A DNA stretch of 64,000 nt. Source: Actinomadura alba (GTDB lineage: Bacteria > Actinomycetota > Actinomycetes > Streptosporangiales > Streptosporangiaceae). Both the position numbers and the translations under genes were made by a program. Positions 43,212 to 52,160 of the stretch are shown in pieces. Location: contig NZ_JABVEC010000001.1 of assembly GCF_014323705.1 (NCBI RefSeq), forward strand, positions 1 to 64,000, in the 5' to 3' direction. How positions within the stretch are numbered: the stretch's first letter is position 1; each line of letters begins with the position of its first letter. The notes beneath the pieces are model-generated. The model was given only the letters and a program-made list of their open reading frames with translations. It was not told the DNA's origin and searched no databases.

Positions 43212-43536
43212 GGAGAAATCCTTTGATCGGGGACAGGACCCCGGACGCCGCTACCCGCTCCGCGCCCGCCATCGGCGGGAACGGGACGTCCGGTCGAACA
43301 CGGCACCGTCCTCTCGCGGATGGTGCCGCCGACGAGTTCTCGACCGTACGTGCCACGAACGTGAATCGACACGAACGGGGACGGTGGTGGGGTCTCTCCC
43401 CCAAGGTTTGACACTCCGGAGACGATCGAACACAGCGGTTACCGGATCCCAAAGGCCCGCTTTACTCCCAGTAGAGCACCGATCTCTCGGCACCTCGCGG
43501 GTCAAGCGCGGCGGCGCGGCACTCGCCGCGCCGCCC
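43212..43536 (-). other. 325-bp structured leader/intergenic region upstream of the RlpA-like gene
   Basis: Minus-strand reading shows several stems: GGGG-gagaga-CCCC near 43390, the hairpin at 43301-43328 and GGGG-tcctgt-CCCC near 43230. It does not contain the conserved blocks of the ydaO (c-di-AMP) riboswitch that often precedes cell-wall hydrolase genes. No coding sequence seen. Confidence 0.4.
43301..43328. repeat. Hairpin in the RlpA leader
   Basis: CGGCACC (43301-43307) / GGTGCCG (43322-43328), extendable by TCC/GGA after one mismatch, 10 of 11 pairs. Possible 5'-UTR structure of the RlpA-like gene. Confidence 0.5.
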
Positions 43537-43821
43537 GTGTTCGGGGGGTTCGAGTCGGCGTTCCTGCGCTTGGGCTTTCCCCGGCCGCTGACGGCACGGG
43601 GCGAGGGGCTGGAGGTCGGCGCCACGCGCGAGATCACGTTCACTCCTCGCCGGTCATTGGGCATCGGGGCCTCCGCCGAGCCGCGCTCGATGACGCTGCG
43701 CGTGGTGGCGCGGACACCCACCCGCGTGGTGTTCGACGTGGTCCGGGACACGACTCTGGCGCGCTGGCTCGATCTGCGGCAGGCCGAGTTCTCCTGGAAC
43801 CGCAGCCACTGCGGCGGATGA
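43537..43821 (+). pseudogene. SRPBCC-like protein, probable 5'-truncated remnant
   Basis: The frame ending at TGA 43821 encodes LGFPRPLTARGEGLEVGATR ... VVFDVVRDTTLARWLDLRQAEFSWN, resembling the C-terminal part of a polyketide-cyclase/SRPBCC-like domain. The N-terminal half is absent; upstream the same frame is Arg-rich non-coding sequence. GTG 43537 could start a 94-aa product but has no ribosome-binding site. The stop overlaps the next ATG (ATGA), so an old two-gene operon is implied. Family call is tentative. Confidence 0.4.
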
Positions 43822-44024
43822 CGTACGAGCGCGACGACGGCGTCCGGGCGGAAGGGGTGGCGGCCTTCGCGCACGCGCTCACCCACGTGCACCTCGGCTG
43901 GGCGCCGGCCGGCTGGCTGCTGTTGCTGCCCGGCGTCGGGTGGTTCGTCCAGCTCTGCGTTGACGCCCTCGGCGGCAGGCCGCGTACGCTTCCTCCGGCC
44001 GGCGCCGGACGGGCCGGGTCCTGA
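43818..44024 (+). pseudogene. C-terminal remnant of a DCC/DUF393-like protein (tentative)
   Basis: 68-aa frame: GVRAEGVAAFAHALTHVHLG then LLLLPGVGWFVQLCVDALGG, like the second half of DCC-family thiol-disulfide oxidoreductases. The N-terminal CxxC-containing half (about 60 residues) is missing. ATG 43818 overlaps the preceding stop. It could be a functional small membrane-associated protein instead. Confidence 0.4.
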
Positions 44025-44041
44025 CCGGCCGAGCCGTCCGG

Positions 44042-44060
44042 GCCCGGGCGTCGCCCGGGC
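44042..44060 (+). terminator. Hairpin terminator
   Basis: GCCCGGGC (44042-44049) / GCCCGGGC (44053-44060) with a 3-nt loop, 17 bp after the stop at 44024. Confidence 0.55.
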
Positions 44061-44154
44061 TCTCGGGCCGGGCGAGAGCACGGGGGCGTAGCGTTCTCAC
44101 CGAGGGTGGCCGAGGTCAGCAGGGCCGAGACGACCTACGGAGGACGGAGGACGG

Positions 44155-45207
44155 TTGCCGGACACGGGTGACGACGCCGTCGTCGTGGCGGCCGCGCGGA
44201 CGGGCGACGAGTCCGCGTTCGCGGCACTCGTCGAGCGTCACCGGGGGGAACTGCGGGTGCACTGCTACCGGATGCTGGGCTCGTTCGACGAGGCCGAGGA
44301 TCTGGTGCAGGAGACGTTCCTGCGCGCCTGGAAGAACCTCCGTGGCTTCGAGGGGCGCTCGACGTTGCGCGCCTGGCTGTACCGGATCGCGACGAACGCG
44401 TGCCTCGACGTCCTGGACGGCCGGGCACGCCGGGTGCTCCCGCACCACCTCACGCCGCCGTCGGATCCCAGTGTCGGGCTGCCGCCCCGTACCGACATCC
44501 CGTGGCTGCAGCCGTTCCCGGATCGGCTGTGGGAGCCGGTCGAGCCGAGCGAGGCACAGCCGGATTCCGCGGTCGTCGCCAAAGAGACGATCGAGCTGGC
44601 GTTCCTGGCCGCGATCCAGCATCTGCCGCCCCGGCAGCGGGCGGTGCTGATCCTGCGCGACGTGCTCGGCTGGCCGGCCAAGGAGACCGCGGCGCTGCTG
44701 GAGAGCAGCGTGGCGTCGGTGAACAGCGCGTTGCAGCGGGCCCGGACGACTCTTAAGGAGCACCTGCCCGAACGCCGCCTGGACTGGGCGCCGTCGGCGG
44801 AGCCGACCGAGCGGGAGCGGGCGGTGCTACGGCGGTACATGGACGCGATGGAACGCGCCGACCTCGCCGCGGTCGCCGACCTGCTCGCCGAGGACGTACG
44901 GACGACGATGCCGCCCTGGCCGATGTGGTTTCAGGGGCGCGACGCGGTCGTGGCGGCGCTGGCGGCGAGCTGGAACGCCGACTCACCCGGCTACGTGGGC
45001 CGGTTCCGGATGGTGCCCACCCGGGCCAACCTGCGGCCAGCGGTGGCCGCCTACGTGCGGGGCCACGGCGACCGCGACCACCGCGCCTTCGCGATCTCTG
45101 TGCTGAGGATCGAGGACGACCGCATCGCGGAGGCCACCGCCTTCCACGATCTCAGCCTGTTCCCGGCGTTCGCCCTGCCCACGGTGTTGGCACCGGAGCA
45201 CCGATGA
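44155..45207 (+). CDS. ECF sigma factor with SnoaL-like C-terminal domain (SigG/SigX5 group)
   Basis: 350-aa sigma-70 family factor: region 2 (FAALVERHRGELRVHCYRML; DLVQETFLRAWKNL), region 4 (LPPRQRAVLILRDVLGWPAK; SVASVNSALQRARTTL), then a SnoaL/NTF2-like domain (MDAMERADLAAVADLLAEDV; MWFQGRDAVVAAL) that replaces an anti-sigma factor in this group. TTG 44155 is the start, preceded by GGAGGACGG. No anti-sigma gene is adjacent. The reductase gene 62 bp downstream may be co-transcribed. Confidence 0.9.
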   Translation: MPDTGDDAVVVAAARTGDESAFAALVERHRGELRVHCYRMLGSFDEAEDLVQETFLRAWKNLRGFEGRSTLRAWLYRIATNACLDVLDGRARRVLPHHLTPPSDPSVGLPPRTDIPWLQPFPDRLWEPVEPSEAQPDSAVVAKETIELAFLAAIQHLPPRQRAVLILRDVLGWPAKETAALLESSVASVNSALQRARTTLKEHLPERRLDWAPSAEPTERERAVLRRYMDAMERADLAAVADLLAEDVRTTMPPWPMWFQGRDAVVAALAASWNADSPGYVGRFRMVPTRANLRPAVAAYVRGHGDRDHRAFAISVLRIEDDRIAEATAFHDLSLFPAFALPTVLAPEHR

Positions 45208-45269
45208 GTTCTCGCCCGGTACGCCGTCTCAACGGGGGTCGATCACATCGATCTCCACGGAGGTAGTTC

Positions 45270-45842
45270 ATGGGCAAGATGCTGTACTCGGTCACCATGT
45301 CGCTGGACGGCTTCATCGCCGGTCCAGGCGGTGACATGTCCTGGCTGGTCGAGCACCTCGGGCCCGACCCGTTGGTGGACGGGATCATCGGCCGGATCGG
45401 GGCTCTTCTCGTCGGCAATCGCAGTTTCCGCGGCGACGATCCGTACAAGGGAAGGGCCGGTGAGGGTGAGGCGTTCGGCGGCGGGTGGAGCGGACCACAG
45501 TTCGTGCTGACACACCACGCCCCGGACACTCCGGTGCCGGGAGTCACCTTCGTCGGCGACCTCGACGGCGGCGTCGCCGCGGCCAAGGCCGCGGCGGGCG
45601 ACAAGTACGTCAACATCATCGGCGCCGACGTCGCCCGGCAGTGCCTCGCCGCGGGCGTGCTCGACGAGATCCTGGTGGGCATCGCGCCCGTCCTGCTCGG
45701 CGACGGCGTCCGGCTGTTCGACCACCCGGGCGGAACCAAGGTCAGGCTGGAACGCGTCGGCCTGCCCCACGCGCCGGGAGCGACGCCGCAGGAGACGTAC
45801 GGCAGCGAGCTGCGCTGGAACATGTTCGCGATCGCCAGTTAA
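45270..45842 (+). CDS. Dihydrofolate reductase family protein (RibD C-terminal domain)
   Basis: 190-aa protein: [20 protein letters not shown] start, [18 protein letters not shown], a NADPH-site-like strand [20 protein letters not shown] and [18 protein letters not shown]. This group is related to RibD C-terminal reductases; its own substrate is unknown. ATG 45270 follows CGGAGG. Frequently found beside ECF sigma genes of the SigG/SigX5 type, as here. An 11-bp tandem repeat spans its stop codon. Confidence 0.9.
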   Translation: MGKMLYSVTMSLDGFIAGPGGDMSWLVEHLGPDPLVDGIIGRIGALLVGNRSFRGDDPYKGRAGEGEAFGGGWSGPQFVLTHHAPDTPVPGVTFVGDLDGGVAAAKAAAGDKYVNIIGADVARQCLAAGVLDEILVGIAPVLLGDGVRLFDHPGGTKVRLERVGLPHAPGATPQETYGSELRWNMFAIAS

Positions 45843-45857
45843 ATCGCAGTTAAATCG
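45836..45857. repeat. Tandem 11-bp duplication across a stop codon
   Basis: CAGTTAAATCG occurs twice head to tail (45836-45846 and 45847-45857). The first copy contains the TAA stop of the reductase gene. Confidence 0.8.
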
Positions 45858-45907
45858 GCAAAGCGGCCGTTCCCGGGGGTCCACCGCGCGGACTACCGTC
45901 GTGAACT

Positions 45908-46210
45908 GTGCTGATCAGTCCACACGAGCAAGAGCGCCTGCTCATCCACGTGGCCGCGCAGGTGGCCCGGGACCGCCGTGCCCGCGGTCTGCGGCTCAAC
46001 CACCCCGAGGCCACCGCGATCATCGCCGTCTTCATCCTCGAAGGCGCCCGCGACGGGCGCACCGTCGCCGAGCTGATGGAGACCGGGCGCACCGTGCTGA
46101 CCCGCGACGACGTCATGGAGGGGATCCCGGAGATGCTGGACTCGGTGCAGATCGAGGCGACCTTCCCGGACGGCACCAAGCTCGTGACCGTGCACAGGCC
46201 GATCCCGTGA
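45908..46210 (+). CDS. ureA: Urease gamma subunit
   Basis: 100-aa Ure[61 protein letters not shown] and [20 protein letters not shown] cover the whole conserved length. Structural subunit of the nickel urease that hydrolyses urea to ammonia and carbamate. GTG 45908. First gene of ureABCFGD; overlaps ureB by 4 bp (GTGA). Confidence 0.97.
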   Translation: MLISPHEQERLLIHVAAQVARDRRARGLRLNHPEATAIIAVFILEGARDGRTVAELMETGRTVLTRDDVMEGIPEMLDSVQIEATFPDGTKLVTVHRPIP

Positions 46211-46551
46211 GCGGCGACGCGCCCGGGGACGCCACCGGTCTCGTGCCGGGCCAGGTGATCCCCGGCGAGGAGCCGGTCGAGCTCAACCCGGGGCGGGCCC
46301 GGGCGACCGTCACGGTGGTCAACACCGGCGACCGGCCGGTTCAGGTGGGCTCGCACTATCACTTCGCCGCGGCCAATCCCGCGCTGGAGTTCGACCGGGC
46401 CAGGGCGTGGGGACACCGGCTGGACGTGCCCGCGGGCACGGCGGTGCGCTTCGAGCCCGGCATCACCCGGGACGTCGACCTGGTGCCGCTGGCCGGCAAG
46501 CGCGTCGTACCCGGCCTGCGCACCGAACACGCGGGAGAGCTGGATGGCTGA
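46207..46551 (+). CDS. ureB: Urease beta subunit
   Basis: 114-aa Ure[41 protein letters not shown] and [20 protein letters not shown] are the standard family blocks. GTG 46207 overlaps ureA; its end overlaps ureC by 8 bp. Slightly longer N-terminus than usual. Confidence 0.96.
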   Translation: MSGDAPGDATGLVPGQVIPGEEPVELNPGRARATVTVVNTGDRPVQVGSHYHFAAANPALEFDRARAWGHRLDVPAGTAVRFEPGITRDVDLVPLAGKRVVPGLRTEHAGELDG

Positions 46552-48253
46552 GATCTCGCGGGCGCGCTACGCGGAGCTGTACGGACCGACCACGGGCGAC
46601 CGGGTACGGCTGGCCGACACCGACCTGTTCATCGAGGTCACCGACGACCTGAGCCGCGGCGCGGGCGCCGGCGACGAGGCGGTCTTCGGCGGGGGCAAGG
46701 TGATCCGCGAGTCGATGGGCCAGGCGCGCACCACCCGCGCCGACGGCGCCGCCGACCTGGTGATCACTGGCGTCGTCGTACTGGACCACTGGGGTGTCGT
46801 GAAGGCCGACGTGGGCGTACGGGACGGCCGCATCGTCGCGCTCGGCAAGGCGGGCAACCCCGACACGATGGACGGCGTCCACCCCGCCCTGATCATCGGA
46901 CCGTCCACCGAGGTGCTCGCGGGGAACGGCAAGATCCTCACCGCCGGCGGGGTCGACTCCCACGTCCACCTCATCTGCCCGCAGTTGCTGGAGGAGGCGC
47001 TAGGCGCGGGCGTGACCACGCTCATCGGCGGCGGCACCGGGCCGGCCGAGGGCACCAAGGCCACGACGGTCACGGGCACGTGGTATCTCGGCCGCATGCT
47101 CGAGGCGCTCGACTCCTGGCCGGTCAACGTGGCGCTGCTCGGCAAGGGCAACACGGTCGGCGAGGAGGCGCTCTGGGAGCAGCTCCGCGCGGGCGCGTCG
47201 GGCTTCAAGCTGCACGAGGACTGGGGCTCGACGCCCGCCGCCATCGACGCCTGCCTGCGGGTGGCCGATGCCTCGGGCGTCCAGGTGGCGCTGCACTCCG
47301 ACACCCTCAACGAGGCGGGCTACGTCGAGTCGACGCTGGAGGCGATCGGCGGCCGATCCATCCACGCCTACCACACCGAGGGCGCGGGCGGCGGGCACGC
47401 TCCGGACATCATCACGGTGGTCTCGCACCCGAACGTGCTGCCATCGTCGACGAACCCGACCCGGCCGCACACGGTGAACACGCTCGACGAGCATCTCGAC
47501 ATGCTCATGGTGTGCCATCACCTGAACCCGTCGGTACCCGAGGACCTGGCGTTCGCCGAGTCGCGGATCCGGCCGACGACGATGGCGGCCGAGGACGTCC
47601 TGCACGACCTCGGCGCCATCTCGATCATCGGCTCCGACTCGCAGGCGATGGGCCGCATCGGCGAGACGATCATCCGTACCTGGCAGACGGCGCACGTCAT
47701 GAAGGGCCGCAGAGGCTCGCTCGAAGGACCGGCCGACAACCTGCGCGCCCGGCGCTACGTCGCCAAGTACACGATCTGCCCGGCGATCGCGCACGGCCTG
47801 GACGGTGAGATCGGCTCGGTCGAGGCCGGCAAGCTCGCCGACCTCGTGCTGTGGGACCCGGCGTTCTTCGGGGTGCGGCCGCACGTGGTCGTGAAGGGCG
47901 GCATGATCGCCTGGGCCGCGATGGGCGACGCGAACGCCTCCATCCCGACCCCGCAGCCGGTGCTGCCCCGGCCGATGTTCGGCGCGGTCCCCGCCGTGGC
48001 CGCCGGTACCTCGGTGCACTTCGTCTCCCCCGCCGCACTCGAGGACGGTCTCGCGGACCGGCTGGCCGTGCGGCGCGCGCTCGTGCCCGTACGGGACACC
48101 CGGGGGCTCGGCAAGGACGCCATGCCGCTCAACGACGCGCTGCCGACGATCGACGTCGACCCGGACACCTTCACGGTGGCGATCGACGGCGACGAGATAA
48201 CGCCCGCCCCGGCCACCGAGCTTCCGATGGCCCAGCGATATTTCCTGTTCTGA
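46544..48253 (+). CDS. ureC: Urease alpha (catalytic) subunit
   Basis: 569-aa amidohydrolase-fold catalytic subunit. Nickel ligands His140 and His142 in DSHVHLI, the carbamylated Lys about 222 in [22 protein letters not shown] with the next His ligands, and the mobile-flap Cys in [16 protein letters not shown] are all intact, so the enzyme should be functional. Full family length. Requires UreD, UreF and UreG for nickel insertion; no UreE is encoded here. Confidence 0.98.
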   Translation: MAEISRARYAELYGPTTGDRVRLADTDLFIEVTDDLSRGAGAGDEAVFGGGKVIRESMGQARTTRADGAADLVITGVVVLDHWGVVKADVGVRDGRIVALGKAGNPDTMDGVHPALIIGPSTEVLAGNGKILTAGGVDSHVHLICPQLLEEALGAGVTTLIGGGTGPAEGTKATTVTGTWYLGRMLEALDSWPVNVALLGKGNTVGEEALWEQLRAGASGFKLHEDWGSTPAAIDACLRVADASGVQVALHSDTLNEAGYVESTLEAIGGRSIHAYHTEGAGGGHAPDIITVVSHPNVLPSSTNPTRPHTVNTLDEHLDMLMVCHHLNPSVPEDLAFAESRIRPTTMAAEDVLHDLGAISIIGSDSQAMGRIGETIIRTWQTAHVMKGRRGSLEGPADNLRARRYVAKYTICPAIAHGLDGEIGSVEAGKLADLVLWDPAFFGVRPHVVVKGGMIAWAAMGDANASIPTPQPVLPRPMFGAVPAVAAGTSVHFVSPAALEDGLADRLAVRRALVPVRDTRGLGKDAMPLNDALPTIDVDPDTFTVAIDGDEITPAPATELPMAQRYFLF

Positions 48254-49063
48254 ATGGACACCCGGCTGCTACTGCTCGCCGACTCGCGGTTGCCCGCGGG
48301 CGGGCACGCGCACTCGGGAGGCGTCGAGCCCGCCGCGACGGCCGGCGCCGTCACGGATCTGGCGAGTCTCTCGGACTTCCTCGCCGCCCGGCTCTCGACG
48401 GCCGGTCTCGTGACGGCCGCGCTCGCCGCCGCCTCCTGCTCCTTCGCCCACTCCTCGCGTGATCATGCAGTCGTTCGCGCCGGACTGGGCGGACAACTGC
48501 ATGATCACGGCGGAGAGGGGGGCCGGGACGGGGAGGGCCTGTGGCGCGTGCTCGACGCGGAGGTCGACGCACGGACGCCCTCACCGGCCCAGCGCACGGC
48601 ATCGCGGGCCCAGGGCCGGGCCCTGCTCCGCGTCGCCCGTACGACCTGGCCACACCCCGCCCTCGACGCCCTCGCCGCCCACTCCCCCCGTGATCATGCA
48701 GTTGTTCGCGGCGGCCCGCGCGAACAACTGCATGATCACGGTAGATGGGGGGGCGGGCCGCATCATCCGGTCGTCCTGGGCGCGGCGGCGGCCGCCGCCG
48801 GGGGCACCCCCCGGCAGGCGGCGGCGATCGCGGCGTACGGCTCGGTGACCGGGGCCGCGTCGGCGGCCGTCCGGCTGCTCGGGCTGGATCCGCTCGCGGT
48901 GCAACAAGCCCTGGCCGTCCTCGCCGACGACGTCGACGCGGTGGCCGCCCGTGCGGCCGCCGAGCCGGACGACTGGGCCGCCCTGCCGGCGGTCTCGGCA
49001 CCGGGGCTCGATCTGCTCGCCGAGCTCCACCTGCGTTCGGAGGTGCGGCTCTTCGAATCCTGA
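48254..49063 (+). CDS. ureF: Urease accessory protein UreF with two palindrome-encoded insertions
   Basis: 269-aa UreF, longer than the roughly 215-230 aa usual in actinobacteria. The family sequence (DSRLPAGGHAHSGGVEPAAT ... AAIAAYGSVTGAASAAVRLL ... LLAELHLRSEVRLFES) is interrupted twice. Residues about 69-86 (RDHAVVRAGLGGQLHDHG) and about 146-163 (RDHAVVRGGPREQLHDHG) are encoded by two copies of one palindromic DNA element (48458-48509 and 48688-48741), both in the same frame. They are flanked by Gly/Arg/Glu-rich spacer sequence that also looks inserted. UreF acts with UreD and UreG as the activation complex. Frame is maintained throughout, so a product is likely. Confidence 0.88.
   Translation: MDTRLLLLADSRLPAGGHAHSGGVEPAATAGAVTDLASLSDFLAARLSTAGLVTAALAAASCSFAHSSRDHAVVRAGLGGQLHDHGGEGGRDGEGLWRVLDAEVDARTPSPAQRTASRAQGRALLRVARTTWPHPALDALAAHSPRDHAVVRGGPREQLHDHGRWGGGPHHPVVLGAAAAAAGGTPRQAAAIAAYGSVTGAASAAVRLLGLDPLAVQQALAVLADDVDAVAARAAAEPDDWAALPAVSAPGLDLLAELHLRSEVRLFES
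48458..48509. repeat. Palindromic element family A, copy 1, inside ureF
   Basis: Inverted repeat of 52 bp: left arm begins CGTGATCATGCAG and the right arm ends CTGCATGATCACG; the inner parts (TCGTTCGC versus GCGGACAA) pair with two mismatches. Inserted in frame in ureF, encoding RDHAVVRAGLGGQLHDHG. Confidence 0.9.
48688..48741. repeat. Palindromic element family A, copy 2, inside ureF
   Basis: Perfect 23-bp inverted arms (48688-48710 / 48719-48741) around an 8-nt loop GCGGCCCG. The outer 13 bp (CGTGATCATGCAG) are identical to copy 1. Same ureF frame, encoding RDHAVVRGGPREQLHDHG. Confidence 0.95.
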
Positions 49064-49163
49064 CCGCTTCGATCCTGACCGGGGCGGACCGCTCCGTCGC
49101 CCGGTCCCGAGCTCGACCGCCTGAGCTCGACAGCCCGATCCCGAACCTGACAGGAGGTGCCCC

Positions 49164-49868
49164 GTGGGAGGCATGCATGACCACGATCCGCATCCGGCCG
49201 CCCCACCCGTGAGCCGGGCTCTGCGGCTCGGCATCGGCGGACCGGTGGGCAGCGGCAAGACGGCCCTCACGGCGGCGCTGTGCCGGTCGCTCCGCGACGA
49301 ACTGGCCCTGGCGGTGGTGACCAACGACATCTACACCACCGAGGACGCCGACTTCCTGCGCCGCAACGGAGTCCTGTCGGACGACCGGATCACCGCGGTG
49401 CGCACCGGGTGCTGCCCGCACACCGCGATCCGCGACGACATCGCCGCCAACCTGGACGCGGTCGAGTCACTGGAGGAGCTGCACCGGCCCCTGGACCTGG
49501 TCATCGTGGAGAGCGGCGGGGACAACCTCACCGCCACCTTCAGCCGGGGCCTGGTGGACCGGCAGATCTTCGTGCTCGACGTCTCGGGCGGCGACAAAGT
49601 GCCGCGCAAGGGCGGGCCCGGGGTCACGGCCTCCGACCTGCTGGTCGTCAACAAGACCGACCTGGCCGAGCTGATCGGCGCGGATCTCGCCGTGATGGCC
49701 CGGGACGCCGGCGCGGTCCGCGGCGAGCGTCCCGTGCTCTTCACCTCGCTGCGGGAGGATCCCGCGGCCGCCGCCGTGGCCGAGTGGGTCCGCGGCGTCC
49801 TGCGCGAACACCCGCACCCCCACCACGCGCCGCACCCGCACGCGGCGGCATCCGTGAACGAGCCGTGA
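49164..49868 (+). CDS. ureG: Urease accessory GTPase UreG with His-rich termini
   Basis: 234-aa SIMIBI-class GTPase: P-loop [43 protein letters not shown] with the nickel-binding Cys-Pro-His, [15 protein letters not shown] and guanine motif VVNKTDL. Both ends are His-rich (HDHDPHP at the N-terminus; [11 protein letters not shown] at the C-terminus), which may store nickel in place of the missing UreE. Start GTG 49164 follows AGGAGG at 7 bases; ATG 49173 is possible. About 100 bp separate it from ureF. Confidence 0.95.
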   Translation: MGGMHDHDPHPAAPPVSRALRLGIGGPVGSGKTALTAALCRSLRDELALAVVTNDIYTTEDADFLRRNGVLSDDRITAVRTGCCPHTAIRDDIAANLDAVESLEELHRPLDLVIVESGGDNLTATFSRGLVDRQIFVLDVSGGDKVPRKGGPGVTASDLLVVNKTDLAELIGADLAVMARDAGAVRGERPVLFTSLREDPAAAAVAEWVRGVLREHPHPHHAPHPHAAASVNEP

Positions 49869-50650
49869 CCGCGAAGACCGCGGCGCGCTACCGCGCGCGG
49901 GCCGCCGTGACCGCCGAGCGCGACCGGCACGGCCGCACCCGGCTGACGAGACTGCGCTCCGACGGCCCGCTGGCGGTACGGGAGGCGGAGGGCGCGGTCT
50001 ACCTGGTCGGCGCGGCGGCCGGCCCGCTCGGCGGCGACGACCTCGGGCTCGATCTGGAGGTCGGGCCCGGTGCCCGGCTCGCCGTCCGGTCCGCCGCCAC
50101 CACGCTCACGCTGCCGGGCGACGGCGAGTCCCGGTTCACCGTGCGTGCCCGGGTCGGCGCGGGCGGGCACCTGGACTTCGCGCCCGAACCGGTGGTGGCC
50201 GTGGCCGGCTGCCACCACCGCGCCGTCACCGAGATCACCCTGGCCGAGGGCGCCACCCTGCGCTGGCGCGACGAGCTGATCCTCGGGCGGTACCGGGAAC
50301 GCCCCGGCCGGCACACCAGCAGGATCGACGTGACCCTGGCCGGTCTGCCGCTGCTCCGCCACGAACTGCGGCTGGACGACCCGGGCGTCTACGGAGGCGT
50401 GGCCGTGCTCGGCACGGCGCGCGCCGCCGGCACCCTGCTGCTGGTCGGCACCGGGCTCGTCGGCGAGCCGGTCACCGGCGAAGGGCTGGCCGTCATGCCG
50501 CTCGCCGGCCCCGGTGTGCTCATCTCGGCGACGGCCGGCGACTCGGCCGCGCTCCGCCGCAGGCTGTGCCAGGGCGAGAGCGCGGCGACCCCGGCGGGTG
50601 ACCTTCCCTCCGCTCTCCAGGACGCTCGTGCCGCCACGCCGCACCACTGA
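49865..50650 (+). CDS. ureD: Urease accessory protein UreD
   Basis: 261-aa UreD/Ure[33 protein letters not shown] and [20 protein letters not shown] match the conserved core that scaffolds UreF and UreG on apo-urease. GTG 49865 overlaps the ureG stop (GTGA). Last gene of the operon. Confidence 0.93.
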   Translation: MTAKTAARYRARAAVTAERDRHGRTRLTRLRSDGPLAVREAEGAVYLVGAAAGPLGGDDLGLDLEVGPGARLAVRSAATTLTLPGDGESRFTVRARVGAGGHLDFAPEPVVAVAGCHHRAVTEITLAEGATLRWRDELILGRYRERPGRHTSRIDVTLAGLPLLRHELRLDDPGVYGGVAVLGTARAAGTLLLVGTGLVGEPVTGEGLAVMPLAGPGVLISATAGDSAALRRRLCQGESAATPAGDLPSALQDARAATPHH

Positions 50651-50657
50651 CGTCGCC

Positions 50658-50682
50658 ACCCGGCCGGTTCAGGTCGCCGGGT
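50658..50682 (+). terminator. Hairpin terminator after ureD
   Basis: ACCCGGC (50658-50664) / GCCGGGT (50676-50682) with an 11-nt loop, 8 bp after the ureD stop. Confidence 0.55.
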
Positions 50683-50844
50683 CCCGCGATGCTGCGTTTC
50701 CGCGATGAAGATTTTCGGCGGCGCGGGCGCATCGCCCGGAGACGTGGACCTCCACCTCGCCCAGGACGACCAGGCTCTGCGCGCCTGGCCTGAGCACCTG
50801 CGCGTGATGCCCCCGCATGAGCGAGCCGGAGCCGCCCGTGCCGG

Positions 50845-51519
50845 TCAGCCGACGAACTCCCAGTCGCCGTACTCGACCGTCGCGGCCAGCCAGTCACCGC
50901 CCAGCGCGGTGACAAAAGAACGAACCAGGGAGAGGTCGGCGACCCCGGCGACGAGGATGAGCCGTCCGTCGAGGGTGACCGACCCTCCGCCCAGCCGGTC
51001 ACGCACCACCGGATCCGCCATGAGGCCCTCGTAAAGGCGTTGCACGTCGACACCGGGAACCTCGACGCGGACGGCGTCGACCGCCGGCGAGGAACTCGGC
51101 AGGTGCCGGAAGGTCAGGACCGACTCCTGGTCGAACTCCTTGCCTACGAGTTCCGCGATGTGCCGCAGTTCAAGTTCGTCGACGTCGTTCACGTCGAAGT
51201 CACGTGACCGCTCGTAGGTGACGTACTGCCCGGACGAGGACCAGAAGACCCCGTCGACCAGCGTGGATCCGCTGTACACCCCGCCGTTCGCCTGGATGAT
51301 CGTCCGGACCTGGAGCGCGAACTCCGTCAGCCGCGTGTCGAGCCGCGGGTCGTTCGGGTCGGTGATGACATCGGTGTTGTTGGTGGCGAAGATCTCCGCC
51401 TGCGATGACCCGGGCAGGAGGGTGGGCGGCTCCGCGGCGGCCGCGGCCGCCGGCACCGTGCCCGGTGTGACGAAGGTGATGGTCAAGGCCAACAGCAGGG
51501 CGGCGGACCGACGTCTCAT
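50845..51519 (-). CDS. Secreted protein of unknown function
   Basis: 224-aa protein with a clear signal peptide (SAALLLALTITFVTPGTVPA) and no lipobox. The mature part starts PTLLPGSSQAEIFATNNTDV and contains QVRTIIQANGGVYSGSTLVD and a C-terminal VADLSLVRSFVTALGGDW; no family recognised. ATG 51519 with AAGGGA upstream. The plus-strand sequence between ureD and this gene (50651-50844) shows no convincing gene. Confidence 0.75.
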   Translation of the reverse strand: MRRRSAALLLALTITFVTPGTVPAAAAAAEPPTLLPGSSQAEIFATNNTDVITDPNDPRLDTRLTEFALQVRTIIQANGGVYSGSTLVDGVFWSSSGQYVTYERSRDFDVNDVDELELRHIAELVGKEFDQESVLTFRHLPSSSPAVDAVRVEVPGVDVQRLYEGLMADPVVRDRLGGGSVTLDGRLILVAGVADLSLVRSFVTALGGDWLAATVEYGDWEFVG

Positions 51520-51675
51520 TACTGGCGTCCCTTCGGTGGCACGTCCAAAGCGCGATGACCCGATCTTGTAGCGTCCCCGGACCTAGATCAAGAGATTGCC
51601 GGGTTTTTCTACCGAAAAGCTCGGGATGGAGCGGGGGTTCGGCGTCGGGAAAACGCCGTGCATGGCCTGCTCGTG

Positions 51676-52047
51676 TCATGTTCCGGCGACCAGATCACGG
51701 TAGTACCGGATCTTGTCCTGGATGTGCCGCTGCTGGGCGCGCAGCGTGACCATCCGCTCTTCGACGTACCGGTCGTGCGCCTCCAGCAGCGCGATGCGGT
51801 CGGGGATGGTCTCGTCGTCTCCGTCGCGGGCCAGTTCGGAGAACCGGAGCATGTCCGCGATCGGCATGCCGGTCTCGCGCAGGCAGCGGAGCATGCCGAG
51901 CCAGCCGATGTCGTCCTCGCTGAAGCGGCGCCGCCCGGCCGCGGTGCGGTCGATCTCGCCAAGCAGTCCGATCTTCTCGTAGTAGCGCAGCGTGTCGAGG
52001 CTGAAACCGGTCTTCTCTGCGGTCTGTCCCGGGGAGTAGAAGCTCAC
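51676..52047 (-). CDS. MerR family transcriptional regulator
   Basis: 123-aa MerR-type activator: winged helix at the N-terminus (SPGQTAEKTGFSLDTLRYYE; RRRFSEDDIGWLGMLRCLRE) and a C-terminal coiled-coil dimer helix (RYVEERMVTLRAQQRHIQDK). No Cys pair for metal binding, so an organic or redox signal is likelier. GTG 52047 chosen; GTG 52062 possible. Divergent from the aldo/keto reductase (114-bp gap), its probable target. Confidence 0.87.
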   Translation of the reverse strand: MSFYSPGQTAEKTGFSLDTLRYYEKIGLLGEIDRTAAGRRRFSEDDIGWLGMLRCLRETGMPIADMLRFSELARDGDDETIPDRIALLEAHDRYVEERMVTLRAQQRHIQDKIRYYRDLVAGT

Positions 52048-52160
52048 GGGTCCAAGCGTCACGTCGGGCCGCCCCGCGGTCAAGCGAGTTGACCTGGAGT
52101 GCGCTCCAGAATGCAGAGTCGGTTCCGCAGACCCGATGACAGGCAACGAGAGGACCGACG

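Noticed and set aside
43212-43536. c-di-AMP (ydaO) riboswitch upstream of the RlpA-like gene
   Set aside because: The conserved blocks expected near the 3' end (CCCGUCAGCUAACC...GUAGGC) and the paired GGGUGAA block are not found on the minus strand.
50705-50844. Short plus-strand gene starting MKIFGGAGASPGDVDLHLAQ after ureD
   Set aside because: The frame runs without change of character into the antisense of the secreted-protein gene, has no ribosome-binding site and no recognisable domain.
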